Source of the DNA: Sva-07 sp963728195
Lineage (GTDB): Bacteria > Actinomycetota > Acidimicrobiia > Acidimicrobiales > Ilumatobacteraceae
Length of the DNA: 64,000 nucleotides
Reading direction: 5' to 3'
Assembly: GCA_963728195.1 (NCBI GenBank)
Contig: CAVSIX010000017.1
Location: forward strand, 245,548 to 309,547
A program made the translations under genes and the position numbers. Each line of letters begins with the position of its first letter. Within the stretch, counting starts at the first letter, position 1. Positions 40,458-51,756 of the stretch are shown piece after piece. The notes below the pieces were generated by a model. The model searched no databases and was not told the DNA's origin. It was given only the letters and a program-made list of their open reading frames with translations.

Positions 40458-40488
40458 TCACCGACCCGACTGCTGAGACCGAACCCCG

Positions 40489-42939
<2,451 letters not shown>

Positions 42940-43023
42940 GCATCGGCGCTCCGGCGCCGTTTGCGACCACCGGTCGCCGTTTGCGACGCAACGTCGCCTC
43001 CATCCGATCGGAACGAGGTGATG

Positions 43024-43338
43024 ATGCGCGTATCGAGCGGCGACCGGGGACAAGCCGGCGTCCTGGTGCTGATCGTGACGACGGTGCTGTTCGTCTCGCT
43101 GGCTGCGGGGACGGTGGGGTTGGGTGCCCGGCTGATCGACCGCACCCGGGCGCAGACCGCGGCGGACGCAGCGGCACTCGCCGCACTCCAGGGCGGTCGC
43201 ACGAGCGCCGAAGTGCTCGCGCAACGCCACGGTGCCACGTTGGTGAGCGTCACACGTGGGCCCGTCGCGGGAGCGGTGACCGTCGTCGTGCGTCTCGGCA
43301 CGGCCACTGCGAGTGCTGCTGCCACCGACCGACCGTGA
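43024..43338 (+). CDS. TadE/TadG-like small membrane protein
   Basis: A 104-residue protein with one N-terminal hydrophobic helix (AGVLVLIVTTVLFVSLAAGTVGLGARL), the Flp-pilus TadE/G-like pattern, followed by DRTRAQTAADAAALAALQGG and a beta-rich tail. It resembles the small secreted TadE-like proteins near secretion loci of actinobacteria, but no tad genes are seen in this window. ATG 43024 (GAGG five bases upstream) is preferred over 43021. Confidence 0.6.
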   Translation: MRVSSGDRGQAGVLVLIVTTVLFVSLAAGTVGLGARLIDRTRAQTAADAAALAALQGGRTSAEVLAQRHGATLVSVTRGPVAGAVTVVVRLGTATASAAATDRP

Positions 43339-43372
43339 CTTCACGTGACGATTCGTTGGTCGGCAGACTGCC

Positions 43373-43378
43373 TACACT
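43373..43378 (+). promoter_or_regulatory. -10-like hexamer for DUF3566 gene
   Basis: TACACT six bases before the ATG at 43385; leaderless layout, inferred. Confidence 0.5.
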
Positions 43379-43384
43379 CCTGGG

Positions 43385-44428
43385 ATGAGCAAGACGGAGC
43401 GCGACCTCGAGCTCGACGAGCTCGATGACGAGTTCGACGACGTGCTGCTCGACGACGACGCGTCCGATTCGCTCCAGCGCGATGAACTCGAGGACGTCGA
43501 TGACGAAGTGGACGTCGAGATCGACGACGTCGAGGAGATCGACGACGTCGAGGAGATCGACGACGTCGAGGAGATCGACGTGGATGACGACCGCGTCATC
43601 GGCGGGCACGACGAGGCGAACGGCGTCTACGAACTGCCCGTCATCATCATGGCCACCGAGGACGACGACGAACAGGACGACGACGAACAGGACGACGACC
43701 GCGGTCAGGCGGGTGCACATGGCGCCGACGGTGCGGCGATCGCCCGAGACGCCGAGTCACCCGAGGTGAGCAGCGACGTGCTCGAGGAACTGCGGCGCGC
43801 CGACATCGACGGCCCGATCGTCGAGTTGGCTCCCCAGGACGACACGTCGTCGGCAATTCGCCGTCCTCGCCGGTCGCCCGACCACGATCCGGCACCCTTC
43901 CCCATCCCGATGACGGTGCCACGGATGCTCGGACGCAAGCCGCGCGTCCGACGGGTCACCCGTGTGGTGCGTCACGTCGATCCGTGGAGCGTCTTCAAGA
44001 TCGCCGCCGTCGCCAACATCGTGCTGTACCTGATCATGCTGACCGCCGGGGTGCTGCTGTGGAACGTGGCGTATGCCACCGGCACCGTCGACAACGTCGA
44101 GCGGTTCCTCGAGTCGTTCGGGTGGTCGTCGTTCGAGTTCCAGGGCGGCGAGATCTACCACAACGCGTGGATCGGCGGCCTCTTCGTGGTGATCGGACTC
44201 ACCGGCCTCGCGGTCTTGCTCGCCACGTTGTTCAACCTGATCACCGATCTCGTCGGCGGGATGCGGTTCACCGTGCTCGAGGAGGAGGTCGTCGAGGCGC
44301 GGCCGTCGCCGATGCGTCGCTTCGTGGTGCGGCGTGCCGAACCGGAGGTGCCACACGTGTCCTACGACGAGTCCGGCCCGATCGTGCGTGAGGCAATCGT
44401 CGACGAGAGTGGACCGTTGCCGCGTTGA
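43385..44428 (+). CDS. DUF3566 membrane protein with acidic repeat head
   Basis: A 347-residue protein equivalent by position to mycobacterial Rv0007. The first 120 residues are almost all Asp and Glu with hydrophobics, including three IDDVEE repeats (an 18-bp DNA repeat at 43520-43573) and two DDDEQ repeats. Residues about 178-302 are the DUF3566 domain: VTRVVRHVDPWSVFKIAAVANIV begins the first of two TM helices, and LFVVIGLTGLAVLLATLFNLI is in the second. The acidic head is probably disordered and cytoplasmic. Role unknown; location after gyrA is conserved. Confidence 0.83.
   Translation: MSKTERDLELDELDDEFDDVLLDDDASDSLQRDELEDVDDEVDVEIDDVEEIDDVEEIDDVEEIDVDDDRVIGGHDEANGVYELPVIIMATEDDDEQDDDEQDDDRGQAGAHGADGAAIARDAESPEVSSDVLEELRRADIDGPIVELAPQDDTSSAIRRPRRSPDHDPAPFPIPMTVPRMLGRKPRVRRVTRVVRHVDPWSVFKIAAVANIVLYLIMLTAGVLLWNVAYATGTVDNVERFLESFGWSSFEFQGGEIYHNAWIGGLFVVIGLTGLAVLLATLFNLITDLVGGMRFTVLEEEVVEARPSPMRRFVVRRAEPEVPHVSYDESGPIVREAIVDESGPLPR
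43520..43573 (+). repeat. Three 18-bp tandem repeats in the DUF3566 gene
   Basis: Three exact copies of ATCGACGACGTCGAGGAG in frame, encoding IDDVEE. Copy number changes would keep the frame. Confidence 0.9.
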
Positions 44429-44494
44429 TCGGTGATTTCCGTCGCTCGCCAAGGCGTGAAGATCTCGCCCGACCGATAGCCTCTCCGACTTGCC

Positions 44495-44571
44495 GGGGCT
44501 ATAGCTCAGTCGGTTAGAGCGCTGCCCTGATAAGGCAGAGGTCACAAGTTCGATTCTTGTTAGCCCCACCA
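44495..44571 (+). tRNA. ileT: tRNA-Ile (anticodon GAT)
   Basis: A full cloverleaf of 77 bases with encoded CCA: acceptor GGGGCTA/TAGCCCC, D-arm TAGCTCAGTCGGTTAGAGC, anticodon loop CTGATAA (GAT), and T-arm with GTTCGATTC. A TAGCCT at 44477-44482 is a plausible -10 element. It follows gyrA-DUF3566 as in mycobacteria. Confidence 0.97.
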
Positions 44572-44650
44572 GCCCGGCCCGAGCGGATCGTGCGCAGCTC
44601 GTGAGCCGGCGGCGTCCGCCGGCCGCTGAGCGGGCTACCCTGCCGATCGG

Positions 44651-44785
44651 ATGAAGTTCCTCCGACGTGCGTTCTCTGCCATTGCCCTGATGGCCTTCGC
44701 TGCGGCCGTGTTGCGTGTTCGCGGGTCGGGCGGCACACCGCCCCAGCACGGCGGCTGGCGCCCGCTCGAACTCCCGGAGTCCTGA
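44651..44785 (+). CDS. Small 44-residue hydrophobic protein
   Basis: MKFLRRAFSAIALMAFAAAVL then a short soluble tail with GGTPPQHGGWRPLELPES. It reads as a signal-anchor or single-helix membrane peptide. A TACCCT lies at 44636-44641, nine bases before the ATG. It was judged real from the good start, hydrophobic helix and promoter, but homology is not known to me. Confidence 0.45.
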   Translation: MKFLRRAFSAIALMAFAAAVLRVRGSGGTPPQHGGWRPLELPES

Positions 44786-44801
44786 TGGGGCCGGCGTCCT
44801 G

Positions 44802-45761
44802 ATGCGCAAGGTGGCCGTCGTGGGCCGCGGTGTCGTCGGCCAGCGGATCATCCGACGTCTGCCGCGCGTGATCGCGGGCGTGACGGTGATCGACCACGAT
44901 CCGCGCATCGGGCGTCCGTTGCCTGGTGACGTCGACGTGGTCGTGCTGGCGCACGGCGGTCCGCACGCCGCCGTCGCCCAGTGGCTCGTCGGCCTCGGCG
45001 TTCCGGTCGTCTCGGTCGGCGACGACATCGGCGACGTGCGCGCGATGGTCGACCTCGACGATGCAGCGCGCAGCGCCGACGTCCCCCTCGTCGTCGGCGC
45101 CGGGATGGCGCCTGGCCTGACCGGGCTGCTCGCCCGCCTGTCGGCGTCGAAGCTGGCGACGTGCGACGAGATCCACGTCTCGGTCCACGGCACGGCGGGC
45201 CCCGCTTGCGCCCGCCAACATCATCGGGCGCTCAGCGGGCGCTCACTCGGTTTGCGCGACGGCGACTGGATCCACCCTCCGGCCGGTTCGGGCCGCGAGC
45301 TGTGCTGGTTCCCCGAACCGGTCGGACCCTACGACTGCTACCGGGCGGAACTCTCGTCACCGCTGCTGTTGAACCAGGCGTTTCCCGAGGTCGACCGCAT
45401 TTCCGCTCGCGTCTCTGCCAATCGGCGCGACCGGTTCACCGCCTGGTTGCCGATGCTCAGCCCACCACACCGCGAGGGTGGCGTCGGCGCCGTGCGCGTC
45501 GAGGTCCGAGGCACCGACGACTCGGGCGCCCGGGTGACCTCGATCGTCGGAGTCGCCGAGCTCGTCGGTACTGCGGCGGCGGCGACTGCGGCGGCCTTCG
45601 CTGTCGAGGCCGCTGCCGGCCATCTGCCGAGTGGGGTGAGCCGAGCGGGCGACGCCGAGCTCGACACGGTCGGCATCCTGCACACCGTCAGCGAGCTGGG
45701 CGTGCGGCTCCAGGAGTTCACGGGTGTGCCGTCGACGCAACGGATCAGCGCAAATCCCTGA
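44802..45761 (+). CDS. NAD(P)-binding Rossmann-fold protein, saccharopine-dehydrogenase-like
   Basis: A 319-residue protein with an N-terminal Rossmann motif (KVAVVGRGVVGQRIIRRL, then VTVIDHDPRI), a middle stretch VVSVGDDIGDVRAMVDLDDAA and VVGAGMAPGLTGLLAR, similar to saccharopine-dehydrogenase-like oxidoreductases in which a second GAGxxPG motif follows. The C-terminal half is a less clear catalytic domain. No substrate can be given. It starts 16 bases after the small-protein stop, possibly cotranscribed with it. Confidence 0.65.
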   Translation: MRKVAVVGRGVVGQRIIRRLPRVIAGVTVIDHDPRIGRPLPGDVDVVVLAHGGPHAAVAQWLVGLGVPVVSVGDDIGDVRAMVDLDDAARSADVPLVVGAGMAPGLTGLLARLSASKLATCDEIHVSVHGTAGPACARQHHRALSGRSLGLRDGDWIHPPAGSGRELCWFPEPVGPYDCYRAELSSPLLLNQAFPEVDRISARVSANRRDRFTAWLPMLSPPHREGGVGAVRVEVRGTDDSGARVTSIVGVAELVGTAAAATAAAFAVEAAAGHLPSGVSRAGDAELDTVGILHTVSELGVRLQEFTGVPSTQRISANP

Positions 45762-45764
45762 CGG

Positions 45765-45782
45765 TGCGCCGTCGTCGGCGCA
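45765..45782. terminator. Hairpin between convergent genes
   Basis: TGCGCCG-TCGT-CGGCGCA, a perfect 7-bp stem four bases after the plus-strand stop and 18 bases from the DUF1003 stop. It lacks a T tract. Confidence 0.5.
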
Positions 45783-45800
45783 GCCGGCGCAGTCAGCGGT

Positions 45801-46334
45801 TCAGTCGCGGTCGTCGACGGGAACGTCTTCGGCGCCGGTCGGTGCGAGCAGCTCGATGCGGTTCGCAAGTCGTTCGACGACCTCGGTGAGCCGGTCGAGG
45901 CGGTCGTCGAACGCCTCGCCGGTCACCATGTCGGAGATCGTCAAGCGGACGCTTGCGATCTCGCGGGCGAGGAACTCGGTGTCGGCCTGGGTGCGCTCGG
46001 CGACCTCCCGGTCGTTCTGTGCGGTCACCCGGTCACGGCGTTCCTGGCGGCTCTGCGCGAGCAGGATCAGCGGCGCCGCATACGACGCCTGGATCGACAG
46101 CACCAGGGTGAGCAGCACGAGCCCGCGGTCCCAGGGGTCGAACTGGAACCGGGGTGGGATGACGGTGTTGAACAGGATCCAGACCGTGATGACGACGGTC
46201 TGCCAGACGAGGAACCGTGCCGTGCCGAGGAAGTTCGCGATCGATTCACTGAACCGACCGAACGTGTCGGAGTCGTACGACACGCCGACGCGTCCGGCGG
46301 CGCGCGGCGTCGTGAGATCTTCGCGGCGCTTCAC
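45801..46334 (-). CDS. DUF1003 membrane protein
   Basis: A 177-residue protein with two TM helices (FLVWQTVVITVWILFNTVIPP and PWDRGLVLLTLVLSIQASYAAP) and a C-terminal coiled-coil-like helix (LTEVVERLANRIELLAP). DUF1003 function is unknown. It starts at a GTG overlapping the stop of the MgtE-N gene (GTGA), so it is cotranslated. The same pair occurs in mycobacteria (Rv1232c and Rv1234 region; from memory). Confidence 0.83.
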   Translation of the reverse strand: MKRREDLTTPRAAGRVGVSYDSDTFGRFSESIANFLGTARFLVWQTVVITVWILFNTVIPPRFQFDPWDRGLVLLTLVLSIQASYAAPLILLAQSRQERRDRVTAQNDREVAERTQADTEFLAREIASVRLTISDMVTGEAFDDRLDRLTEVVERLANRIELLAPTGAEDVPVDDRD

Positions 46335-47575
46335 GTCCCGGCCGTCCGCTTCCGCCGGGTTCTCCAACCGACGCCGAGCATCCTGTCGAGCACGTCGTCG
46401 ACGGTGACGGCGCCGAGGAAGCGGCCGGCTTCGTCGGTGACGGCGACCGCGAGCAGGTCGTAGCTGGCGAGCATCTCGGCGACGTCGCGGTCGCTGGCGT
46501 CGGCGCTGAGGGTCGGGTCGTCGGCCACGAGACGACCGAGCTCCATGTGGGGCGGCTCGCGCAACAGGCGCTGCACGTGCACGACGCCGACGAGTTTGCC
46601 GGTCGGCGCCTTGTACGGCGCCTGGGTGACGAACACCTGGGTGGCGATGCTGACCACCCAGTCGGGGTCGCGCACCTGCGCGAGCGCCTCGGCCACGGTG
46701 GCGTCGGGGCCGAGGATGATCACCTCGGGCGTCATCAGACCACCCGCCGTCCCCTCCTCGTAGGAGAGCAACCGTCGCACCACGTCGGCGTCGTCGACGT
46801 CCATCACGCCGAGCATGCGCTCCTGGTCGGCCGGGGCCATCTCGCCGAGGAGGTCGGCGAGGTCGTCGTACTCCATCTCGTCGAACACGCCGACGAGGCG
46901 GTCGCGGTCGAGTTGTTCGACGATGCGCACCTGTTCCTCTTCGGGCAGTTCCTCCAGGACGTCGGCGAGGCGTTCGTCGTCCATCGCCTCGGCGAGTTGG
47001 CGCCGTTGGTCGATCGGGAGCGCTCGAACGATCGCTGCCACCTCGGCGGGGTGGAACTCGCGCAGGCGGGCGGCTTCAGCCTGCATCGCGGTCTGCGGGT
47101 CGAACAGGGCGGGCACCTCGTCGAAGTCGACCAATCGGTAGCTCGGACGTCGACGAAGCGTGCTCTTGCGGGCGAGGCGCACCTTGTCGATCACCCAGTA
47201 GGTCGATCGGGCGTCGTCCTGGGCACGCAGCGCGACGTCGCTCACGGTCTCGTCGCCGATGCGGCGATCGATCAGCTCGCCGCCGATCAGGACCTCGCCC
47301 GGTCGTGGCTTGAACGGGTTGAGGTCGACGTCCCAGCTGCGAAGACGCGCACCGTCGCTGTTGAGCTCCGCGATGCGGTTGGCACTCACGAAGATCCGCC
47401 GGTGTTGGCTGTTGGCGACGTACCCGACCACCCGCGGTGGGATCGCCGGCTCGCGGCCCTTGCCGGCACGACCGGGAATCACGACGATGTCCTCCATGCG
47501 TCCGATCGGCGCCCCGCCGGCGTCGAGGAGCGGCAACCGCATCACCCTGAAGGCGTAGATCAGGTCCGCGGCCAT
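46331..47575 (-). CDS. MgtE N-domain and CBS-pair protein without channel domain
   Basis: A 414-residue soluble protein: N-terminal PRC-barrel-like region (RVMRLPLLDAGGAPIGRMEDIVV), a second barrel-like region, an MgtE_N helical domain (about 160-275, with LREFHPAEVAAIVRALP and LLGEMAPADQERML) and a CBS pair (about 275-400, with EEGTAGGLMTPEVI and GRFLGAVTVDDVLDR). The transmembrane domain of the MgtE magnesium channel is absent. It probably senses Mg or nucleotides and works with the cotranslated DUF1003 membrane protein; this is inference. Confidence 0.85.
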   Translation of the reverse strand: MAADLIYAFRVMRLPLLDAGGAPIGRMEDIVVIPGRAGKGREPAIPPRVVGYVANSQHRRIFVSANRIAELNSDGARLRSWDVDLNPFKPRPGEVLIGGELIDRRIGDETVSDVALRAQDDARSTYWVIDKVRLARKSTLRRRPSYRLVDFDEVPALFDPQTAMQAEAARLREFHPAEVAAIVRALPIDQRRQLAEAMDDERLADVLEELPEEEQVRIVEQLDRDRLVGVFDEMEYDDLADLLGEMAPADQERMLGVMDVDDADVVRRLLSYEEGTAGGLMTPEVIILGPDATVAEALAQVRDPDWVVSIATQVFVTQAPYKAPTGKLVGVVHVQRLLREPPHMELGRLVADDPTLSADASDRDVAEMLASYDLLAVAVTDEAGRFLGAVTVDDVLDRMLGVGWRTRRKRTAGT

Positions 47576-47581
47576 GGCCGC

Positions 47582-47587
47582 AGGCTA
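47582..47587 (-). promoter_or_regulatory. -10-like hexamer for the MgtE-N/DUF1003 operon
   Basis: TAGCCT on the minus strand, six bases before the ATG at 47575; leaderless layout, inferred. Confidence 0.5.
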
Positions 47588-47663
47588 CCCATCGATCCCG
47601 TGGGCAGAGCGTTACGGGCAGTCGGGGCAACGAACACGCGCACCGGTCGGCCGACGAAGTGAT

Positions 47664-49772
47664 TCAGTCCGTCGTCGCTTCGACCTGCACGAGCGTGTCG
47701 CTGTACGCGACGCCGCCTCCCCACTCGGTGAGGGTGTCGCTCGTCAGGCTGTTGGCGATGCGACCGTCAGGATGATGGCGGCTCCACCATCCGAACGGGA
47801 TCGCCACCACCCCGGGGCGCAGCCTGGTCGTCACCTTGACGGGGACCTCGACCGATGCGCGGTCGTTCCACACCCTGGCCATCGAACCGTCCCGGAGACC
47901 GCGCGCCGATGCATCGGCCTCGACCAACTCGACGAACGGACCGCCCTCGGGCGGACCGTGACGGGGCAGGTCGGCGTACCCGGAGTTGAGGAACCTCGTG
48001 TGATGCTTGGGCGTGAGCAACTGCAAGGGATACCGCTCGAGGAGATCCGGATCGCCACCGGGGCCTTCGCGCGGTGCGACGTAGACCGGCACACGCGGCT
48101 GGCCCATCCGCTCGAGTTGGTCCGATGCGAGGTGGACGCGTCCCGACGGCGTGTCGAAGTCGCCGTCGCCGAACGGGCGGCCGTCGTCGGGGTACGGGGC
48201 GCGCACCCATCCCACGCGCCGCAACTCGTCGAGGTCGACCGTGGGCAGCGCGGCGCGTAGCAGGGTGTCGTCGTCGTCGAACAGCGACGGTTCGGTGTAC
48301 CCCATCGCCTTGGACAGGCGGCGGAACAGTTCGGTGTTCGAACAGGCCTCGCCCGGCGGATCGATCGCCGCTTCGTTCCAGCCGATCCACAGGTGACCCC
48401 ACGGCAGCACGACATCGTCACTCTCGATCTGCGTCGCCGCCGGTAGGACGATGTCGGCGTAGCGGGCGGTGTCGGTGAGGAACTGTTCGTGGACGACGGT
48501 GAAGAGGTCGTCGCGTTCCATGCCGGTACGGACGAGTTCGGCCTGGGGCACGGTGACGAGGGGATTACAGCTCCAGTTGATCAGCGCATGTACGTCGGGC
48601 CCGGCCGCCTCGCCGGCGTGAGGTGCCGTCAGGATGTCACCGAGGCGGCTCATGTTCAGCGTGCGGGGCTCGGCGCGCCCGCCGGCGCGTTCCAGGTCGG
48701 GTCGCAGGAAGGCGAGCCCGTCGATCAGCGCATCGCTGTAGGAACCGACACTCTTCGCGATACCGCCGCCCCGCTCGGCCCAGGCGCCCGTGATCGCCGG
48801 CAGGCAGGCGAGGGTGCGGTAGAACATCGCACCGTTCTCGTGGTGCTCGGCACCGATCAGTGCGCGGATGCCGGCCGGGCGCACGGTTGCGTAGTCGACG
48901 GCGAGTTGCTCGATGACGTCGGCGTCGACGCCGGTCGCGGCCGCTGCGCGCTGTGGTGTCCACTCCGAGACGGCACAGCACAGCTCGTCGAAACCGCTCG
49001 TGTGGTCGGCGATCCAGGCGTCGTTCGTCAGCCCGTCACGGACGATGACGTGCATCATCGCCAACATCATCGCGATGTCGGTGCCGGGCAGCGGTTGCAC
49101 GAACCGGTCACCGCGCGACTCGTCGACCGCATCGGCGGTGAGCGTGCGGATCGGGTCGATGACGACGAGGCGGGCACCGCGAGAGCGGGCAGCCTCGATC
49201 GTCGGCCACAGGTGGCGGTTGGTCAGGCGGGTGTTCGTGCCCCACAGGATGATCAGCCGCGCATGCTCGAGTTCCAGCGCGTCCATGCCGCGCCCGGACC
49301 CGTTCGTCATGCGCATGCCGTGCCCGACGGTCGGACCGCAGATGGCCCGGTCGAGCCGGGAGGCGCCCATGTGGGCGAAGAATCTGGCGTTGATGCCCAT
49401 CATCGACAGCAGGCTCTGGTTGCCGGCGTCGGAGAACGGCAGGACCGCTTCGGCGCCGTGGGTGTCGATGACAGCGTGCAGCCGCTGCGCGATCTCGGAC
49501 AGGGCGTCGTCCCAGCTGATCCGCTCGAACTCGCCCGCCCCCTTCGGTCCGACGCAGCGCAGCGGATGCAGGATCCGGTCAGGCGAGTAGACCCGGTCGA
49601 GGAACCGGTTGACCTTCGGGCACAGCTCACCCGCGGAATACGGGTGATCAGGGTTGCCGCGCAGTTTCACGGCGACCGGTGCCGGTCCCGCCGCGTCGTC
49701 GACCGTCACCGTCCACCCGCACGAATCCGGACAGTCGTGATGGCACGTGCCGTTGATGGTGCGAGGAGTCAT
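47664..49772 (-). CDS. Molybdopterin-dependent oxidoreductase
   Basis: A 702-residue enzyme of the DMSO reductase family. The [4Fe-4S] cluster motif is CHHDCPDSCGW near residues 10-20 with a fourth Cys in GELCPKVNRF. Then come LHPLRCVGPKGAGEFERISWDDAL, the pterin motif LIILWGTNTRLTNRHLW, and the C-terminal domain with RVWNDRASVEVPVKV. The Mo ligand position is not obvious as Cys, Ser or Sec. The substrate is unknown; formate, thiosulfate or polysulfide types are possible. The ATG overlaps the Nudix stop (ATGA). No dedicated FeS or membrane subunit is adjacent. Confidence 0.86.
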   Translation of the reverse strand: MTPRTINGTCHHDCPDSCGWTVTVDDAAGPAPVAVKLRGNPDHPYSAGELCPKVNRFLDRVYSPDRILHPLRCVGPKGAGEFERISWDDALSEIAQRLHAVIDTHGAEAVLPFSDAGNQSLLSMMGINARFFAHMGASRLDRAICGPTVGHGMRMTNGSGRGMDALELEHARLIILWGTNTRLTNRHLWPTIEAARSRGARLVVIDPIRTLTADAVDESRGDRFVQPLPGTDIAMMLAMMHVIVRDGLTNDAWIADHTSGFDELCCAVSEWTPQRAAAATGVDADVIEQLAVDYATVRPAGIRALIGAEHHENGAMFYRTLACLPAITGAWAERGGGIAKSVGSYSDALIDGLAFLRPDLERAGGRAEPRTLNMSRLGDILTAPHAGEAAGPDVHALINWSCNPLVTVPQAELVRTGMERDDLFTVVHEQFLTDTARYADIVLPAATQIESDDVVLPWGHLWIGWNEAAIDPPGEACSNTELFRRLSKAMGYTEPSLFDDDDTLLRAALPTVDLDELRRVGWVRAPYPDDGRPFGDGDFDTPSGRVHLASDQLERMGQPRVPVYVAPREGPGGDPDLLERYPLQLLTPKHHTRFLNSGYADLPRHGPPEGGPFVELVEADASARGLRDGSMARVWNDRASVEVPVKVTTRLRPGVVAIPFGWWSRHHPDGRIANSLTSDTLTEWGGGVAYSDTLVQVEATTD

Positions 49773-50239
49773 GACTCGATGATCGCCCGGAGGTGCGGCC
49801 ATGCGGTGGCGAACCCGAAGTGGAGCGGGAGCTGGTCCACGAGATCGAGTGGGAACCAGTCGACCTCGTCGGTCTCGAAGTTCATCGACGAGCCGAACGG
49901 TTCGTCGACCTCGACGACGATGGTCGTGTACTTCCAGTCGGTCGCCGGTTCGAACACGTACTGCCCGAGCAGTCTCGGCGGACCGGGTGGTGGGCCGACC
50001 TCCTCGGCGGCTTCGCGCAGTGCGCCCTCGTAGGGCGTCTCGCCCAGGTCGAGGGCACCGCCGGCACACGACCAGTTGCCTCCTTCGTGGGCCATCGCCG
50101 AGCGCTTCTGCAACATGACCAGGGGCTCGTCGTGGGCATCCCGAACGACGAACACGACGCCCGCTGCGCCGTAGACACCCCAGCGGACGTGCCCGTCACT
50201 GCATCGCATGAATCCGTCGCCCGTTCGTCGTTCAAGCAC
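49769..50239 (-). CDS. Nudix hydrolase
   Basis: A 156-residue Nudix protein with the box GALDLGETPYEGALREAAEEVG, the GX5EX7REUXEEXGU pattern. It hydrolyses nucleoside diphosphates linked to another group; substrate unknown. GTG at 50239 is favoured because a minus-strand TAGGGT (50247-50252) lies seven bases upstream; ATG 50209 is the alternative. It is coupled to the molybdopterin gene. Confidence 0.85.
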   Translation of the reverse strand: MLERRTGDGFMRCSDGHVRWGVYGAAGVVFVVRDAHDEPLVMLQKRSAMAHEGGNWSCAGGALDLGETPYEGALREAAEEVGPPPGPPRLLGQYVFEPATDWKYTTIVVEVDEPFGSSMNFETDEVDWFPLDLVDQLPLHFGFATAWPHLRAIIES

Positions 50240-50246
50240 GGATGCC

Positions 50247-50252
50247 ACCCTA
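50247..50252 (-). promoter_or_regulatory. -10-like hexamer for the Nudix-molybdopterin operon
   Basis: TAGGGT on the minus strand, seven bases before the GTG at 50239. Confidence 0.45.
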
Positions 50253-50336
50253 CGGGCAGCCGTGGTTCCGCGAGACCTGGGCGCGGGGAACCACGAGCGG
50301 GAAGGAATCTGGCGGTGCGGTGGTTGTCTCCTCTTC

Positions 50337-51716
50337 GTGAGCCTCACCGAGCCAGACCCGTCCACCGAAGCGTTCGACCTCATCATCGTGGGCAGCGGAT
50401 CGGGCAACTCGATTCCCTCGTATCTCGACGACTGGAAGATCGCCATCGTCGAGCGCGACGTGTTCGGCGGAACCTGTCTCAACCGGGGCTGCATCCCGTC
50501 CAAGATGTTCGTGTATCCCGCCGACGTCGCCGTCGCAGCGCAGACCTCCGCCAAGCTGGGCCTCGACACCCAGTTCAACGGTGCCAACTGGTCGGCGATC
50601 CGCGATCGGGTGTTCGGCCTGATCGACCCGATCGCGTCCAGCGGTCGCGACTACCGGGCGACCGGCACGCCGAACGTGACGCTGATCGAGGGCACCGCGG
50701 CATTCGTCGGCGAGCACACCCTCGATGTCGAGGGCAGACGGATCACTGCGCCCCACATCCTCCTCGCGGCCGGTGCCCGCCCGGTCGTACCGCCGATCGT
50801 CGGTCTCGTCGAGACCGGATTCCACACGTCGGACTCGATCATGCGACTGCCGGAACTCCCGAAGCGGCTCGGCATCATCGGCGGCGGATTCATCGCCGTC
50901 GAGATGGGTCACGTCTTCTCGGGCCTCGGTTCGCACGTCACCGTGTTCAACCGGTCGAACACGTTGCTGCGCGAGTTCGACCACGATGTCTCCGCCGCCT
51001 TCACCGAGGCGTTCGGCGAACGCGTCGAGTTGATGCTCGGCCACATCCCGACCAGGGTCGAACGTGTCGCCGACGGCATCAGAATCACCTGCGCCATCGG
51101 CGAGACGGTCGTCGACGAACTGCTCGTGGCGACCGGTCGTGAACCGAACAGTGACCTCCTCGACGTCGACGCCGCAGGGCTCGAGTGCCACCACCACGGC
51201 ACCGTCGCGGTCGATGACACGATGGCCACGAACGTGCCGGGCATCTGGGCGGTCGGCGACATCGCGAACAACTACCAGCTCAAACACCTCGCGAACGCGG
51301 AAGCGGCGATCGCCTTCTGGAACATCGCCCACCCCGACGACCTGCGCCACCAGAGCTACAAGGCCGTGCCGAGCGCCGTGTTCTCGAGCCCCCAGGTCGC
51401 CACCGTCGGGCTGACCGAACAGGAAGCGATCAGACAGGGTCGCTCGTTCAGCGTCGGCCGCCGCGACTACGGCGGCACCGCCTACGGCTGGGCGATGGTC
51501 GACGACAACGGCTTCGCGAAGGTGCTCGTCGACGACGAGACCGGACTGATCATCGGCGCTCACGTGCTCGGCCCGCAGGCGTCGTCGATCATCCAACCGC
51601 TGATCCAGGCGATGCAGTTCGACCAGCGCGCCGAAGACGTTGCCCGGCAGGTGTTCTACATCCACCCGGCACTGACCGAGGTCATCGAGAACGCCCTGCT
51701 CGACGCCGTGATCTGA
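50337..51716 (+). CDS. mtr: Mycothione reductase
   Basis: A 459-residue flavin disulfide reductase. The FAD motif LIIVGSGSGNSIP lies at 15-27, the redox pair GGTCLNRGCIPSK has Cys47 and Cys52, the NADPH motif is GIIGGGFIAVEMGHVF, and the C-terminal HPALTEVIE carries the catalytic His-Glu. SGN in place of SGP in the first motif is typical of mycothione reductases. Mycothiol is the actinobacterial thiol, so this supports the taxonomic reading. It recycles mycothione to mycothiol using NADPH. Confidence 0.85.
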   Translation: MSLTEPDPSTEAFDLIIVGSGSGNSIPSYLDDWKIAIVERDVFGGTCLNRGCIPSKMFVYPADVAVAAQTSAKLGLDTQFNGANWSAIRDRVFGLIDPIASSGRDYRATGTPNVTLIEGTAAFVGEHTLDVEGRRITAPHILLAAGARPVVPPIVGLVETGFHTSDSIMRLPELPKRLGIIGGGFIAVEMGHVFSGLGSHVTVFNRSNTLLREFDHDVSAAFTEAFGERVELMLGHIPTRVERVADGIRITCAIGETVVDELLVATGREPNSDLLDVDAAGLECHHHGTVAVDDTMATNVPGIWAVGDIANNYQLKHLANAEAAIAFWNIAHPDDLRHQSYKAVPSAVFSSPQVATVGLTEQEAIRQGRSFSVGRRDYGGTAYGWAMVDDNGFAKVLVDDETGLIIGAHVLGPQASSIIQPLIQAMQFDQRAEDVARQVFYIHPALTEVIENALLDAVI

Positions 51717-51743
51717 GATCCAGCGCAGACAGCCCCGCAGGCT

Positions 51744-51749
51744 TACGCT
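51744..51749 (+). promoter_or_regulatory. -10-like hexamer for the sugar-lactone oxidase gene
   Basis: TACGCT seven bases before the ATG at 51757. Confidence 0.5.
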
Positions 51750-51756
51750 GCAGCCC

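Noticed and set aside
43340..43352. TTCACGTGA before the DUF3566 gene, similar to the parS core
   Set aside because: Only nine bases match and the flanks do not; no support for ParB binding.
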